The notes under the pieces were generated by a model. It worked only from the letters and a program-made list of their open reading frames with translations, had not been told where the DNA came from and did not search any database. Source: Alloalcanivorax mobilis (GTDB lineage Bacteria > Pseudomonadota > Gammaproteobacteria > Pseudomonadales > Alcanivoracaceae). From it: 43,455 nt of DNA. Position numbers and translations under genes: made by a program. Shown here piece by piece: positions 8,862 through 18,671 of this stretch (the stretch's first letter is position 1; each line of letters opens with the position of its first letter). The DNA lies in contig NZ_NMQZ01000045.1 in assembly GCF_002864685.1 (NCBI RefSeq), positions 1-43,455 of the forward strand, in the 5' to 3' direction.

Positions 8862-9797
8862 ATGAAAATCATTCTGCACTATGGTATCCATAGGACTGGA
8901 AGTACGTCCATTCAGGAATGCCTGAGTAATAGTCATAACATCTTAAAAAGCCATGGTTATCTCTATCCGAGAGTACGGGGCATGAATGGCCATGTGCGGC
9001 TCCCTTGGATGTTGAACTCCGGTCAGATAACTTTCGAGGATATCGTTAAGGATATTGAGTCGCAAGCGAACGCCCTGACGCATACTGTTATTCTTTCCGC
9101 GGAAGATTGGTGTTTGGTTAAGAATGATAGTTTCTTTGACAGGCTTGGGGCCGAGTATGACCTGGAGGCAATCCTATATCTGAAGCGTCAAGATCTCTGG
9201 CTTGAATCCTGGTATAATCAGCATGTCAAGTGGCCATGGGAAAAGCGATTTTCATCGGCGACCCCGCAAGAGTTCTTGAGTGACTATAAAGATGATTTTT
9301 GGTGGATGTCGTACGACAAGCTAATTGAAAAGATCGAGCGAAATGTGGGGAATGGGCGCCTGCATATAGATGTGGTTGATCCGTTGGGCACCAGTGATAC
9401 CGTGGAAGATTTTCTCAAATGCGTTGGGATAGAGCCGTTGTGGATGAACTCCTATAAGAATGAGAACACTTCCCTCTCTTCAGCCAAGCTGGATTTGCTA
9501 AGACGAATAGATCTGTATGAACTCTCCGCGCCAGAAAGAGTAAAAATGCTCGATGCAATTAACGCTCTCGATATGCCGGAAGATAATGGCAGGAAAGAGG
9601 TGTTCAGTAATGAGCAGCTAATCGACATCAGTCAATCGTATGAAAACTCCAATGCGCTAGTGGCAAAAAAGTATTTTTCAAGAGACAGACTGTTTTCCCC
9701 GAGGGGCGAGCGTAGTGCTGAGCCCGTATTCCTTTCCGACGAGGTGGCGTACAAGCGGTACATTCCGGAATTGTTGAAGATTCTGGTCGCCCGGTAA
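8862..9797 (+). CDS. Sulfotransferase-like protein
   Basis: The 311-residue protein begins with HYGIHRTGSTSIQ, which looks like the 5'-phosphosulfate (PAPS) loop of P-loop sulfotransferases (a TGST core with a helix after it). A later strand-helix ILYLKRQDLWLESWYNQHVK carries the arginine-rich 3'-phosphate site pattern. The intervening LSAEDW fits the conserved Ser/Glu strand of bacterial sulfotransferase-like proteins. It lies between wzt and glycosyltransferases in the lower-GC cassette, so it may sulfate the exported glycan. No strong Shine-Dalgarno is visible. The fold is fairly sure; donor and acceptor are inferred. Confidence 0.65.
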   Translation: MKIILHYGIHRTGSTSIQECLSNSHNILKSHGYLYPRVRGMNGHVRLPWMLNSGQITFEDIVKDIESQANALTHTVILSAEDWCLVKNDSFFDRLGAEYDLEAILYLKRQDLWLESWYNQHVKWPWEKRFSSATPQEFLSDYKDDFWWMSYDKLIEKIERNVGNGRLHIDVVDPLGTSDTVEDFLKCVGIEPLWMNSYKNENTSLSSAKLDLLRRIDLYELSAPERVKMLDAINALDMPEDNGRKEVFSNEQLIDISQSYENSNALVAKKYFSRDRLFSPRGERSAEPVFLSDEVAYKRYIPELLKILVAR

Positions 9798-9820
9798 TAG
9801 CGGTTTTCCAAGGTTGTGTG

Positions 9821-10842
9821 ATGTCTATTAAATGGCGGTATCAGTGGTTTAAGGATCTCGTTTGCATGGGGCTTCGCCTCATGAAGGTCCATGCCATGGC
9901 TCAAAGAAAGTCCAAGGAGTTGTGGCTCGTTCAGGACAACCTGAAAAAAATAGAAAAGGGGGATCTTCTGCTATTCTCGGTAATGAAGAATGAGTCTCAC
10001 CGGCTTCCTTTTTTTTGGAGTATTATAGGAAACTGGGGGTGGATCATTTTATATTGGTGGATAATGAGTCGGAAGATGATTTTCGGGGGATCACATCAGG
10101 CCAAGAAGATGTGACTTCCTTTCATGCAAAGGGAAGTTACAAGGACGCGAACTTTGGAATGCATTGGGCCAATTATCTTTTGAGAAAATATGGCTCGGGA
10201 CATTGGTGTCTGACCTGTGACCCCGATGAGTTTATTGTCTATCCCGAAATGGAGAGCCGGGGTCTTCACGAGCTCACCGATTACCTGGCCTCTATTCGTG
10301 AAGAGTCATTCTTTTCCTGCATGATCGATATGTATGGCGATAAGCCGATTGAGTTTTGCCACTATAAGCAGGGAACCGACCCTCTGGATGTTTGTCCTTA
10401 TTTTGATCGCTTCGGGTATGCCAAGACATATATCGATGATTTGCGTAATGTTTGGGTGCAGGGGGGGGTGAGGCGCCGGGTTTTTTCCAGTGCGAATCCT
10501 TCAGGTGCTCCTGCGCTGAATAAAATTCCATTGGTGAAATGGCAGCGACACTTTGCTTATGTTGAATCCATGCATATGGCTATTCCAAGGCGGCTCAACG
10601 AATCCATTTCCAGAAATAAGACCACAGGGGCTTTGTTGCATTTTAAGTTTATTAGTCAGTTGCGGCAGAAGGTAGATGAAGAGCTGGAGGCCAAGCAGCA
10701 TTTCAACGATTCGGCGGAATATAAAAGATATGATGTGCTTATAAATAGCCATCAAACGCTATTTTGCCCTTCCGTTTCAGGGCGATACGAAAATTGGCGT
10801 ACTCTGGTCAGGCTGGGTTTGATGAATAAAGGGGAGTGGTGA
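9821..10842 (+). pseudogene. GT2-type glycosyltransferase interrupted by a frameshift at a T8 tract
   Basis: Two overlapping readings make one protein. The first, from the ATG at 9821, gives an N-terminus ending FSVMKNESHRLPFF and then goes out of frame at eight Ts (10009-10016). The second frame continues at once with LEYYRKLGVDHFILVDNESEDD and runs to 10842. Adding one T restores a continuous reading of 340 residues. KNE, VDNES and CDPDEF are hallmarks of the GT2 subfamily with DxDEF catalytic carboxylates (Glyco_tranf_2_4-like). AAGG lies about 8 nt before the ATG. The gene may be a true pseudogene, phase-variable, rescued by slippage at T8, or a sequencing error. It also contains a G8 tract at 10461-10468. 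Confidence 0.8.
10009..10016 (+). repeat. T8 homopolymer at the glycosyltransferase frameshift
   Basis: Eight consecutive Ts lie exactly where the two halves of the glycosyltransferase change frame. Nine Ts would give an intact gene. Confidence 0.9.
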
Positions 10843-10848
10843 AGAAAC

Positions 10849-12396
10849 ATGAAGATTTCATTCGCTCTTCTGGCTCACGAAACCCCTGAAAATTTAAGGC
10901 ACCTGATCACTTCCATTCTCTCGTCGGGGGCGGATATTTTTGTTCATTATGATGCTTCTTCCCCTCATGATTTGGCTGGAGCAGCGATGGAGTGGGGACT
11001 CAATCGGTTGTCTGGTAAGCTTTATTTTGTCGAAAGAGTTCCGGTGGTGTGGGGTGAATGGTCTATTGTTCAAGCAACACTAAATTGTTTGCGGTTGGCC
11101 AGTGCAAAAGGCTATCAGTGTGATTACTTAATGCTGATCTCAGGTTCATGTATGCCTGTGAAGCCTATTGATATTTTAGTGAACCACTTGGCCAGTACGG
11201 ATATTGATCATATAGAGGTCGTGAATGCGGAGACGACGCAATGGGTAACGGATGGTATTCAGCGCGAACGCTGGGAGTACTACCACTTCTTTAACTGGCG
11301 TTTTCAAAGATTTCGTTTTCGCGCGGCTAATAAGGTGCAAAAGTTGTTGCGCGTAAAGCGCAAGCTGCCCCTCGGGCATACTCCTCGTATGGGTTCCCAG
11401 TGGTGGTGTCTACGCACTCGAACCGTGGATGCCATTCTTAATCTGATTGATGAGCACCCCGAGCTCATTCAGTTTTACAGGCGAACCTGGGTCCCTGATG
11501 AGCTGTTTTTTCAGACATTGGTAGCCAGTCTGGTGCCAAAGAATGAGATTGGCATGGCTCCATTGACACGCTACCAGTTTAATAGCTGGGGGGTTCCTCG
11601 TGTCTATTATAATGATGCCCTGCCTGAATTGTTGGGAGAGTCTCGTTTTTTTGCGCGGAAGATTTCTCCTGATGCTTGTTTTCTTAAGGAGTCATTGGCT
11701 GAAATTGGCGCGATGTCAGAACCGGAATACAGATGTTACATGAAGGAGAATTTTTCGGAATTCAGTCGGAGATATAAAGAATCTCTGGATCTGGATTTCG
11801 AGTCTCGGCGCGGTGCCTGGCACTCTTTGGCAGTGTCGCCGAATACCGCTGACGAATACTTTATGTCAATTCCGGTACCGATAGTCGTCATCTGCTCCCT
11901 CAATGACTTAGCCAGGAAAGATGCGGTGGCTTCTCTCAAGGAAACTTCGGCCACCGCTGTTTACGGAGATGTGCTGAGTCCCAAGCCGGATGCTTATAAT
12001 AACGGCAAGGAAATTGTTGTGGGTTACCATAGGGCGCACCCTGAGGTTGCTCGCCATCGATGGTTCTTTTTTTTAGGCGATTTGGCCGCCCAGCATCCGA
12101 CGTGTGAACGTCTGGTACTAACCATGGGGGCGGAGGCAGTCGAGTATCTAAAGGTGATGCGCTGGAGTCGTAACCTGTCGGTTATTTTATTGGATGAGCG
12201 CTCGCCATCGTTGGTGCCCGAGTGTCACGATCTGAGCTCGATGTTCCGAGTGAGTCGATCTCAGCGGCAGGAACATGAATTCAATCGCCGCATTCAACGT
12301 CTGATGCAGCATAGACGGTGTGACTACCATCTGGCCAAACCGGGATGTCATGATCGTATCAGCGAAATTGTATTGGCGCGGGCGGCGGGGTGTTAA
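10849..12396 (+). CDS. Core-2/I-branching enzyme-type glycosyltransferase (GT14-like)
   Basis: The first roughly 290 of 515 residues look like the bacterial core-2/I-branching beta-1,6-N-acetylglucosaminyltransferase family. Landmarks are LLAHETPENLRHLI, FVHYDASS, WGEWSIVQATLNCL, LISGSCMPVKP, GSQWWCLRTRTVDAIL and WVPDELFFQTL, in the usual order. The C-terminal ~200 residues (from about PVPIVVICSLND) are a separate domain I do not recognise; similar tails are known on marine family members. The acceptor sugar is unknown. It starts 6 nt after the frameshifted glycosyltransferase and precedes the GT2 gene by 4 nt, so it belongs to the same transcript. A T8 tract at 12067-12074 lies within it. 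Confidence 0.78.
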   Translation: MKISFALLAHETPENLRHLITSILSSGADIFVHYDASSPHDLAGAAMEWGLNRLSGKLYFVERVPVVWGEWSIVQATLNCLRLASAKGYQCDYLMLISGSCMPVKPIDILVNHLASTDIDHIEVVNAETTQWVTDGIQRERWEYYHFFNWRFQRFRFRAANKVQKLLRVKRKLPLGHTPRMGSQWWCLRTRTVDAILNLIDEHPELIQFYRRTWVPDELFFQTLVASLVPKNEIGMAPLTRYQFNSWGVPRVYYNDALPELLGESRFFARKISPDACFLKESLAEIGAMSEPEYRCYMKENFSEFSRRYKESLDLDFESRRGAWHSLAVSPNTADEYFMSIPVPIVVICSLNDLARKDAVASLKETSATAVYGDVLSPKPDAYNNGKEIVVGYHRAHPEVARHRWFFFLGDLAAQHPTCERLVLTMGAEAVEYLKVMRWSRNLSVILLDERSPSLVPECHDLSSMFRVSRSQRQEHEFNRRIQRLMQHRRCDYHLAKPGCHDRISEIVLARAAGC

Positions 12397-12400
12397 GGCT

Positions 12401-14445
<2,045 letters not shown>

Positions 14446-14459
14446 CAGCAGGGCAATCG

Positions 14460-15419
14460 ATGAGTAGTTCCTTGGTCGTCGTGGTGGTGACCTACAACCG
14501 CCTTTCCCATCTGAAGGTGGGCATTGAGGCGCTGGGCCGGCAAGACTGTGACGCCATCGTGGTGGTGGACAACTGCTCCACCGACGGCACGCAGGAATGG
14601 CTGCTCGAAGAGGCGGTGCGGAACGAACGGCTTGACGTGGTGCTGGCGCCGCGTAACCTGGGCGGCGCTGGTGGTTTCGAATTGGGTTTTCGCCACGCTA
14701 TGGAGCGTTACCACGCAGAGTGGTTGGTGTGCTTCGATGACGACGCCTATCCACAGCCCGGAGCTTTTCGGACTTTTCTGGATTCCGATCTAGAAGGCGT
14801 TGATGCGGCGGCGGCGGCGGTGTATCTCCCCGATGGCGAGATCTGTGAGATGAATCGGCCCAGCCTCAATCCTTTTTGGCATCGGCGCTTGTTTCTGAAA
14901 ACCGTGCTCGGTAAAGGTCGCCAGGGTTTTCATCTGGAGGATAGGGATTACTGCTCGAAGATGCCGGTAGACATCGACTCCACATCCTTTGTGGGATTTT
15001 TTGTGCGTAGGGACATGATCCAGCGTGTCGGATTGCCGGAGGGGCGGCTGTTTATTTATGGGGACGATGTGCTCTACACTTTGAAAGTGTCCGATTCGGG
15101 GGGGCGCATTTGCTTCCTGCCTTGGGTCACATTCACCCACGATTGCTCTACCTTTGCAAATCATCGAAGCACTTATGCGCCATTATGGAAGGCCTATTAC
15201 ACTTACCGAAACGGCTTGCGTGTCTACCATACCGCAGCCGGCTGGTTATTCTGGCTGTTCGCACCGCTGAAGATTGCACAGTGGCTGCTGAATGCACGCC
15301 TTTACGACCATCCCACGACTTATCTAAAGGTAGTATATCTGGCAGTGCGGGATGCGATGACCGGCCATTATGGTCGCCGCCACGAAGACGTGGTCAAAAT
15401 GTGCGAATCGAGGCGTTAG
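14460..15419 (+). CDS. GT2 family glycosyltransferase, possible galactofuranosyltransferase
   Basis: The 319-residue GT-A enzyme opens with VVVVVTYNRLSHLKVGIEAL, VVVDNCSTDGT and NLGGAGGFELGF, and has the metal-binding FDDDAYP. This pattern is shared by rhamnosyl- and GlfT-like galactofuranosyltransferases. FIYGDDVLYTLKV carries the probable catalytic acid region. Being the last gene, right after glf, it is the best candidate for a galactofuranose transferase, but that is by position only. The ATG at 14460 was chosen because the residues before it are non-conserved and overlap glf. A hydrophobic C-terminal segment (AGWLFWLFAPLKIAQWLL) may touch the membrane. Confidence 0.85.
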   Translation: MSSSLVVVVVTYNRLSHLKVGIEALGRQDCDAIVVVDNCSTDGTQEWLLEEAVRNERLDVVLAPRNLGGAGGFELGFRHAMERYHAEWLVCFDDDAYPQPGAFRTFLDSDLEGVDAAAAAVYLPDGEICEMNRPSLNPFWHRRLFLKTVLGKGRQGFHLEDRDYCSKMPVDIDSTSFVGFFVRRDMIQRVGLPEGRLFIYGDDVLYTLKVSDSGGRICFLPWVTFTHDCSTFANHRSTYAPLWKAYYTYRNGLRVYHTAAGWLFWLFAPLKIAQWLLNARLYDHPTTYLKVVYLAVRDAMTGHYGRRHEDVVKMCESRR

Positions 15420-15596
15420 TCACATAAGGTTTTCGGAGGATGGTTGCCCCATTCGGCACCAGTACTGCCAACGCCCCAAATCCCATCACGACACAATCCA
15501 CACACCTTCAGAATATCAAGCACCAAGCCCGATGCCGAAATGGGCGCTGTGCTATGCTCCGGCACGAGTTTTCGAGGCCACATTAAGGAAGTCGCC

Positions 15597-16568
15597 ATGT
15601 CTCACGACGTCACCGCTGCATTCCCCGCGTTCCCCACCCCAACGCCGCTGTGCGGCCCTCTACGCCAGCCTCGGCAAATGCTTGCCGAGCAGACCTACGA
15701 CGGCCATAAGTCGATCCACGACGATGCGACGGCGGGCGATCTGGGCTTGCGCGCCGGTCCTATTGAAGGGCCGACTCATTTCAGCCAGTTCGATCCGTTG
15801 TTGTTTCAGTTGTTCGGCCAGCGCTGGTTTGAGTCCGGTTGCATCAGTTCGCATTACCAGAACATGGTGGTCGAGGGCGAGGAGGTGCGTGCCTTTGTGC
15901 AGCCGCCGGCGGCGGGTGAGAGCGTGGCGCGCATTTGGGCGGAGAAGAGCGATGGCACGCCGGTGTTGTCGGGGACTGCGTCGGTGGGCGATGTGCCGGA
16001 CGAGGCGCATGAAATTCCACAGCGTATTGCTCGATTGCGTCCGGCCACCGGGTTGGTGATCAATCGGGATTTGAAGGTGGGGCAGCGCGGTGCGCAGCCT
16101 GAGCAGGTGTCCATGGATTTTGAGCAGCACATGGGCGATTACTATCCGTTTACCCTGGCGGACAAGCTCAGGGTGATCACCGAGCTGTCGCCCTGGTACA
16201 CCCCGGAGGGCGGGCCGGCTTCGCCTTGGGGGCGGGCGATTGTTCCCATCGAGATGATCAGCGTGCTGCTGGGCAGCAGCGGCGACCGCGCCGGGTTGAA
16301 GGGGCGCGGGCCGGCGGTGGGGCTGTTCGCCGGTCAGCAGATCCGGTTGATCAATGGCCCGGTGTTGGTGGGTCAGGCTTATGATCTGGAGCGTGAAATT
16401 ATCGCCTTGAGCGAGAGCAAGCGCACCGAGTCGGTGTGGGTGCGCACGCAGGTGTTCGAGGCGGGCACGCGCACGCTGGTGGCGGAGATGATTCTCAATG
16501 GGGCGACGTTGAAGGCGTCCTATGCGAAGTACGAAGAAGAAGCGCGGGCGCTGGGGTTGGCGACCTGA
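15597..16568 (+). CDS. MaoC/hotdog-like protein of unknown substrate
   Basis: The 323-residue product starts at an ATG with TAAGGAA six nt upstream; longer in-frame readings lack such a site. The stretch with IEGPTHFSQF, LFGQRWFESG and VEGEEVRAFV resembles MaoC-type double-hotdog hydratases or thioesterases, where a substrate-binding helix precedes the G-E-V strand. I see no clear catalytic D/H pair, so the enzyme activity is not established. It is 177 nt after the polysaccharide cassette and GC-rich again, so it probably belongs to the host backbone rather than the cassette. Confidence 0.6.
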   Translation: MSHDVTAAFPAFPTPTPLCGPLRQPRQMLAEQTYDGHKSIHDDATAGDLGLRAGPIEGPTHFSQFDPLLFQLFGQRWFESGCISSHYQNMVVEGEEVRAFVQPPAAGESVARIWAEKSDGTPVLSGTASVGDVPDEAHEIPQRIARLRPATGLVINRDLKVGQRGAQPEQVSMDFEQHMGDYYPFTLADKLRVITELSPWYTPEGGPASPWGRAIVPIEMISVLLGSSGDRAGLKGRGPAVGLFAGQQIRLINGPVLVGQAYDLEREIIALSESKRTESVWVRTQVFEAGTRTLVAEMILNGATLKASYAKYEEEARALGLAT

Positions 16569-16583
16569 GGCAGGGGCAGGGCG

Positions 16584-16606
16584 TGCCCGTCGCGGAGTGA
16601 CGGGCA
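16584..16606 (+). terminator. Hairpin downstream of the hotdog-like gene
   Basis: Perfect 8-bp stem TGCCCGTC/GACGGGCA with a 7-nt loop, 16 nt after the stop codon. It lacks a real T-run, so termination is plausible rather than certain. Confidence 0.45.
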
Positions 16607-16650
16607 GATTCGTTGGTTGCGATCGCGGCCCGCCTCGCCCTTCGGGCTCG

Positions 16651-16676
16651 GTTCGCGGTCAAGGACCGCTCCCACA
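16651..16676 (+). repeat. REP-like palindrome, copy 1
   Basis: Core GCGGTC-AAG-GACCGC stem followed by TCCCACA. It lies within the 49-nt direct repeat whose other copy carries REP copy 2. Confidence 0.8.
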
Positions 16677-16796
16677 GCGGCTGCGTTGCAGAGGCGGCGC
16701 CAGACTGCACACAGCAACCGGACTCGCAACGATGCGATCTGGAGGGTCTCCCCCTTGTTGTGTCGCCGAGTCGCCCGCCTCGCCCTTCGGGCTCGG

Positions 16797-16821
16797 TTCG
16801 CGGTCAAGGACCGCTCCCACA
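16797..16821 (+). repeat. REP-like palindrome, copy 2
   Basis: Same core GCGGTC-AAG-GACCGC and TCCCACA tail as copy 1, in the second copy of the 49-nt direct repeat. Confidence 0.8.
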
Positions 16822-16879
16822 TCAAGATTGCCCTGATGCCTTTAACCTGTCTTCTGCTCCGGCCCGGCTACAACGCCGC

Positions 16880-16904
16880 TGTGGGAGCGATCCTTGATCG
16901 CGAA
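16880..16904 (-). repeat. REP-like palindrome, copy 3 (inverted)
   Basis: Inverted relative to copies 1 and 2. The stem reads GCGATC-CTT-GATCGC, so both arms have changed together compared with the GCGGTC/GACCGC form. Confidence 0.8.
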
Positions 16905-16995
16905 ATCTTTTGGCCGAGTGGCACAGCGGTTTTGCCCTGAGCCTTAGGAGGCCGGAGTAGGAAACGGAGCGGATGAGGCGAGTCTGGGCAAGCCA

Positions 16996-17020
16996 TTCGC
17001 GGTCAAGGACCGCTCCCACA
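16996..17020 (+). repeat. REP-like palindrome, copy 4
   Basis: Core GCGGTC-AAG-GACCGC with TCCCACA, 45 nt from the 3' end of the convergently read sugar-phosphate transferase gene. Confidence 0.8.
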
Positions 17021-17065
17021 TCAAGATCAAACCCGGCAGCCGTTCCTGCCAACAATGGCCGATCC

Positions 17066-18391
17066 TTACCGCGCCCCGAATCCTGTCAGAACGGTGCGCA
17101 CCGTCTTCAGCAGAATCAGCGTATCCAGCCCGAAGCACAGGTGTTTGATGTAGTAGAAGTCGTGTTCCACTTTCTTGCGGGTTTCCGCTAGGCCGGACAC
17201 ATAGCCCTGCTGAACCTGCGCCCAGCCGGTGATGCCGGGTTTGATGATGTGCCGGTAGCTGTAGAACGGCACTTTGCGGTCGAATTGCTTGGCGAACAGC
17301 GGTTGTTCCGGACGTGGGCCGATCAGGCTCATGTTGCCGATCAGCACGTTGAACAGTTGCGGCAGTTCGTCCAGGCGGGTGCGGCGCAGCCAGCGGCCGA
17401 ACGATGTAATACGGTGGTCATCTTCGTCTGCGAACCTGGGGTTGTCGTTTTCGCCGTCGTCCAGATGCATGGAGCGGAACTTGAGCATGCGGAAGGGGAC
17501 GTTGCCGGTGCCCATGCGCCGCTGGATGAACAGGGCCGGGCCGGGGGATTCCAGGCGGATGGCGGCGGCGATCAGGACCATCAGCGGCAGGGCGATGGGC
17601 ATCAGCAGCAGCGCGCCGACCAGGTCCAGGGCGCGTTTGCCGAGCATGTACAGGGGGTTGGGCTGCAGGGTGCGCAGGTCGGAGCTGTTGAGGGCGTCCA
17701 GGTCGACGCTGCCGTCCAGGGATTCGTGCAGGTATTTGCCGCTGAGCACGGGGATCTGGCGGGAGTTGTTGAGGGCGATGAAGCGCACCCATTCGTCGCT
17801 GAGCGGGGCGTCCATGTCCACCACCAGGGCGTCGAAGCGGCGGCGGTCCTTGGGGGAGCGCAGCTCGAAGAAGCGGGCGTTTTCCTGGCAGGGACTGGGC
17901 TCGGCCAGGTTGCCGCCGGGCACCAGGGCGAATTTGGTGTAACGAAAGCGCCCCTTGACGGCGAAGGCCAGCATTTGCGTGAGCGCCAGCAGGGAAAAGC
18001 CGATGAACAGGGGCTTGCGGGCGTAGCCCAGGCGCAGGGCGGTGATGGTGGCCAGGGCGATGCCAATGGTCAGGGCGCTGATGGCGAGCTGGTAGGTTAC
18101 CAGATTGCCGCCGGGGTATTGCATCAAGGCCCTGGAGAGCAACACATTGATCACGAAGGTGCCGGCCAGCACCGACAGGGTGAGAAACTGGTTGGGGTCC
18201 GCGGGCAGGCCCCAGCGGCCATAGGCCAGGCAGAAGGGCATCAGCAGCACCAGCGCCAGGGAAATCGCGTAGCCGAGCGGGGTGTTAAGCAGAATACGCT
18301 CGTACCAGCGCTGGTGGCGGCGCGGCTCCAGCTCCAGAAAGTTCTGTGATTCTTGTGACTCGACGGACAACACCGCACCATCCTGGCGCAT
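17066..18391 (-). CDS. Undecaprenyl-phosphate sugar-1-phosphate transferase (WbaP/WcaJ-like)
   Basis: Polyprenyl-phosphate hexose-1-phosphate transferase that starts glycan assembly on the inner membrane. The 441-residue protein has N-terminal membrane helices (from about residue 36), a soluble middle region, and a C-terminal catalytic domain starting KRALDLVGALLLMPIALPLM. The domain shows ESPGPALFIQRRMG, FRMLKFRSMH, RRTRLDELPQLFNVLIGNMSLIGPRPE and KPGITGWAQV, in the usual order. GAGG lies 7 nt before the ATG. It is on the opposite strand from the polysaccharide cassette, separated by the REP spacer. It may prime the same glycan or serve another exopolysaccharide. Confidence 0.92.
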   Translation of the reverse strand: MRQDGAVLSVESQESQNFLELEPRRHQRWYERILLNTPLGYAISLALVLLMPFCLAYGRWGLPADPNQFLTLSVLAGTFVINVLLSRALMQYPGGNLVTYQLAISALTIGIALATITALRLGYARKPLFIGFSLLALTQMLAFAVKGRFRYTKFALVPGGNLAEPSPCQENARFFELRSPKDRRRFDALVVDMDAPLSDEWVRFIALNNSRQIPVLSGKYLHESLDGSVDLDALNSSDLRTLQPNPLYMLGKRALDLVGALLLMPIALPLMVLIAAAIRLESPGPALFIQRRMGTGNVPFRMLKFRSMHLDDGENDNPRFADEDDHRITSFGRWLRRTRLDELPQLFNVLIGNMSLIGPRPEQPLFAKQFDRKVPFYSYRHIIKPGITGWAQVQQGYVSGLAETRKKVEHDFYYIKHLCFGLDTLILLKTVRTVLTGFGAR

Positions 18392-18468
18392 ACAACAACC
18401 TCACTGGGAGCGACCTGGTAGCGATACCGGGGTTCGTTCAGGCCAAGCCGGCTTCACAAGGCCGTCAC

Positions 18469-18497
18469 ACTATAGACTTTCGCCCACAGTCTCCACG
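18469..18497 (-). promoter_or_regulatory. Possible promoter for the sugar-phosphate transferase
   Basis: On the minus strand TATAGT stands 17 nt after CGTGGA, about 78 nt upstream of the start codon. The -10 is good and the -35 weak. Confidence 0.3.
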
Positions 18498-18671
18498 GAA
18501 TCCCCCCGCCGCGCGGCGAACCGATGTCGCAAAACGGTCATTTTAACAATCTTTTCAGGACGTTTTCGAGCATTACCATCGAGCGCCGACAGAGCGGCGG
18601 CGGCTGATGTCCTTTGATGGCAGCCGCGGGGGGGGATGATGCCCCGCCAGCGGCCGTTGAGGAGGGCGAAA

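Larger units (their letters stand above)
16569..17065. other. REP-rich intergenic spacer, no gene
   Basis: About 500 nt without a convincing gene. It holds a terminator-like hairpin, four REP-like palindromes (three in one orientation, one inverted), a 49-nt direct repeat (16628-16676 and 16773-16821, identical by eye), and a segment at 16738-16770 that recurs at 22757-22788. Several short open frames here are made of the repeats and are not credible. Confidence 0.85.

Noticed and set aside
17249-18349. Plus-strand frame opposite the sugar-phosphate transferase
   Set aside because: Gly/Gln/Val-rich shadow, no ribosome-binding site or domain.
18628-18635. G8 run downstream of uvrB as a phase-variation site
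   Set aside because: It is intergenic with no frame to switch.
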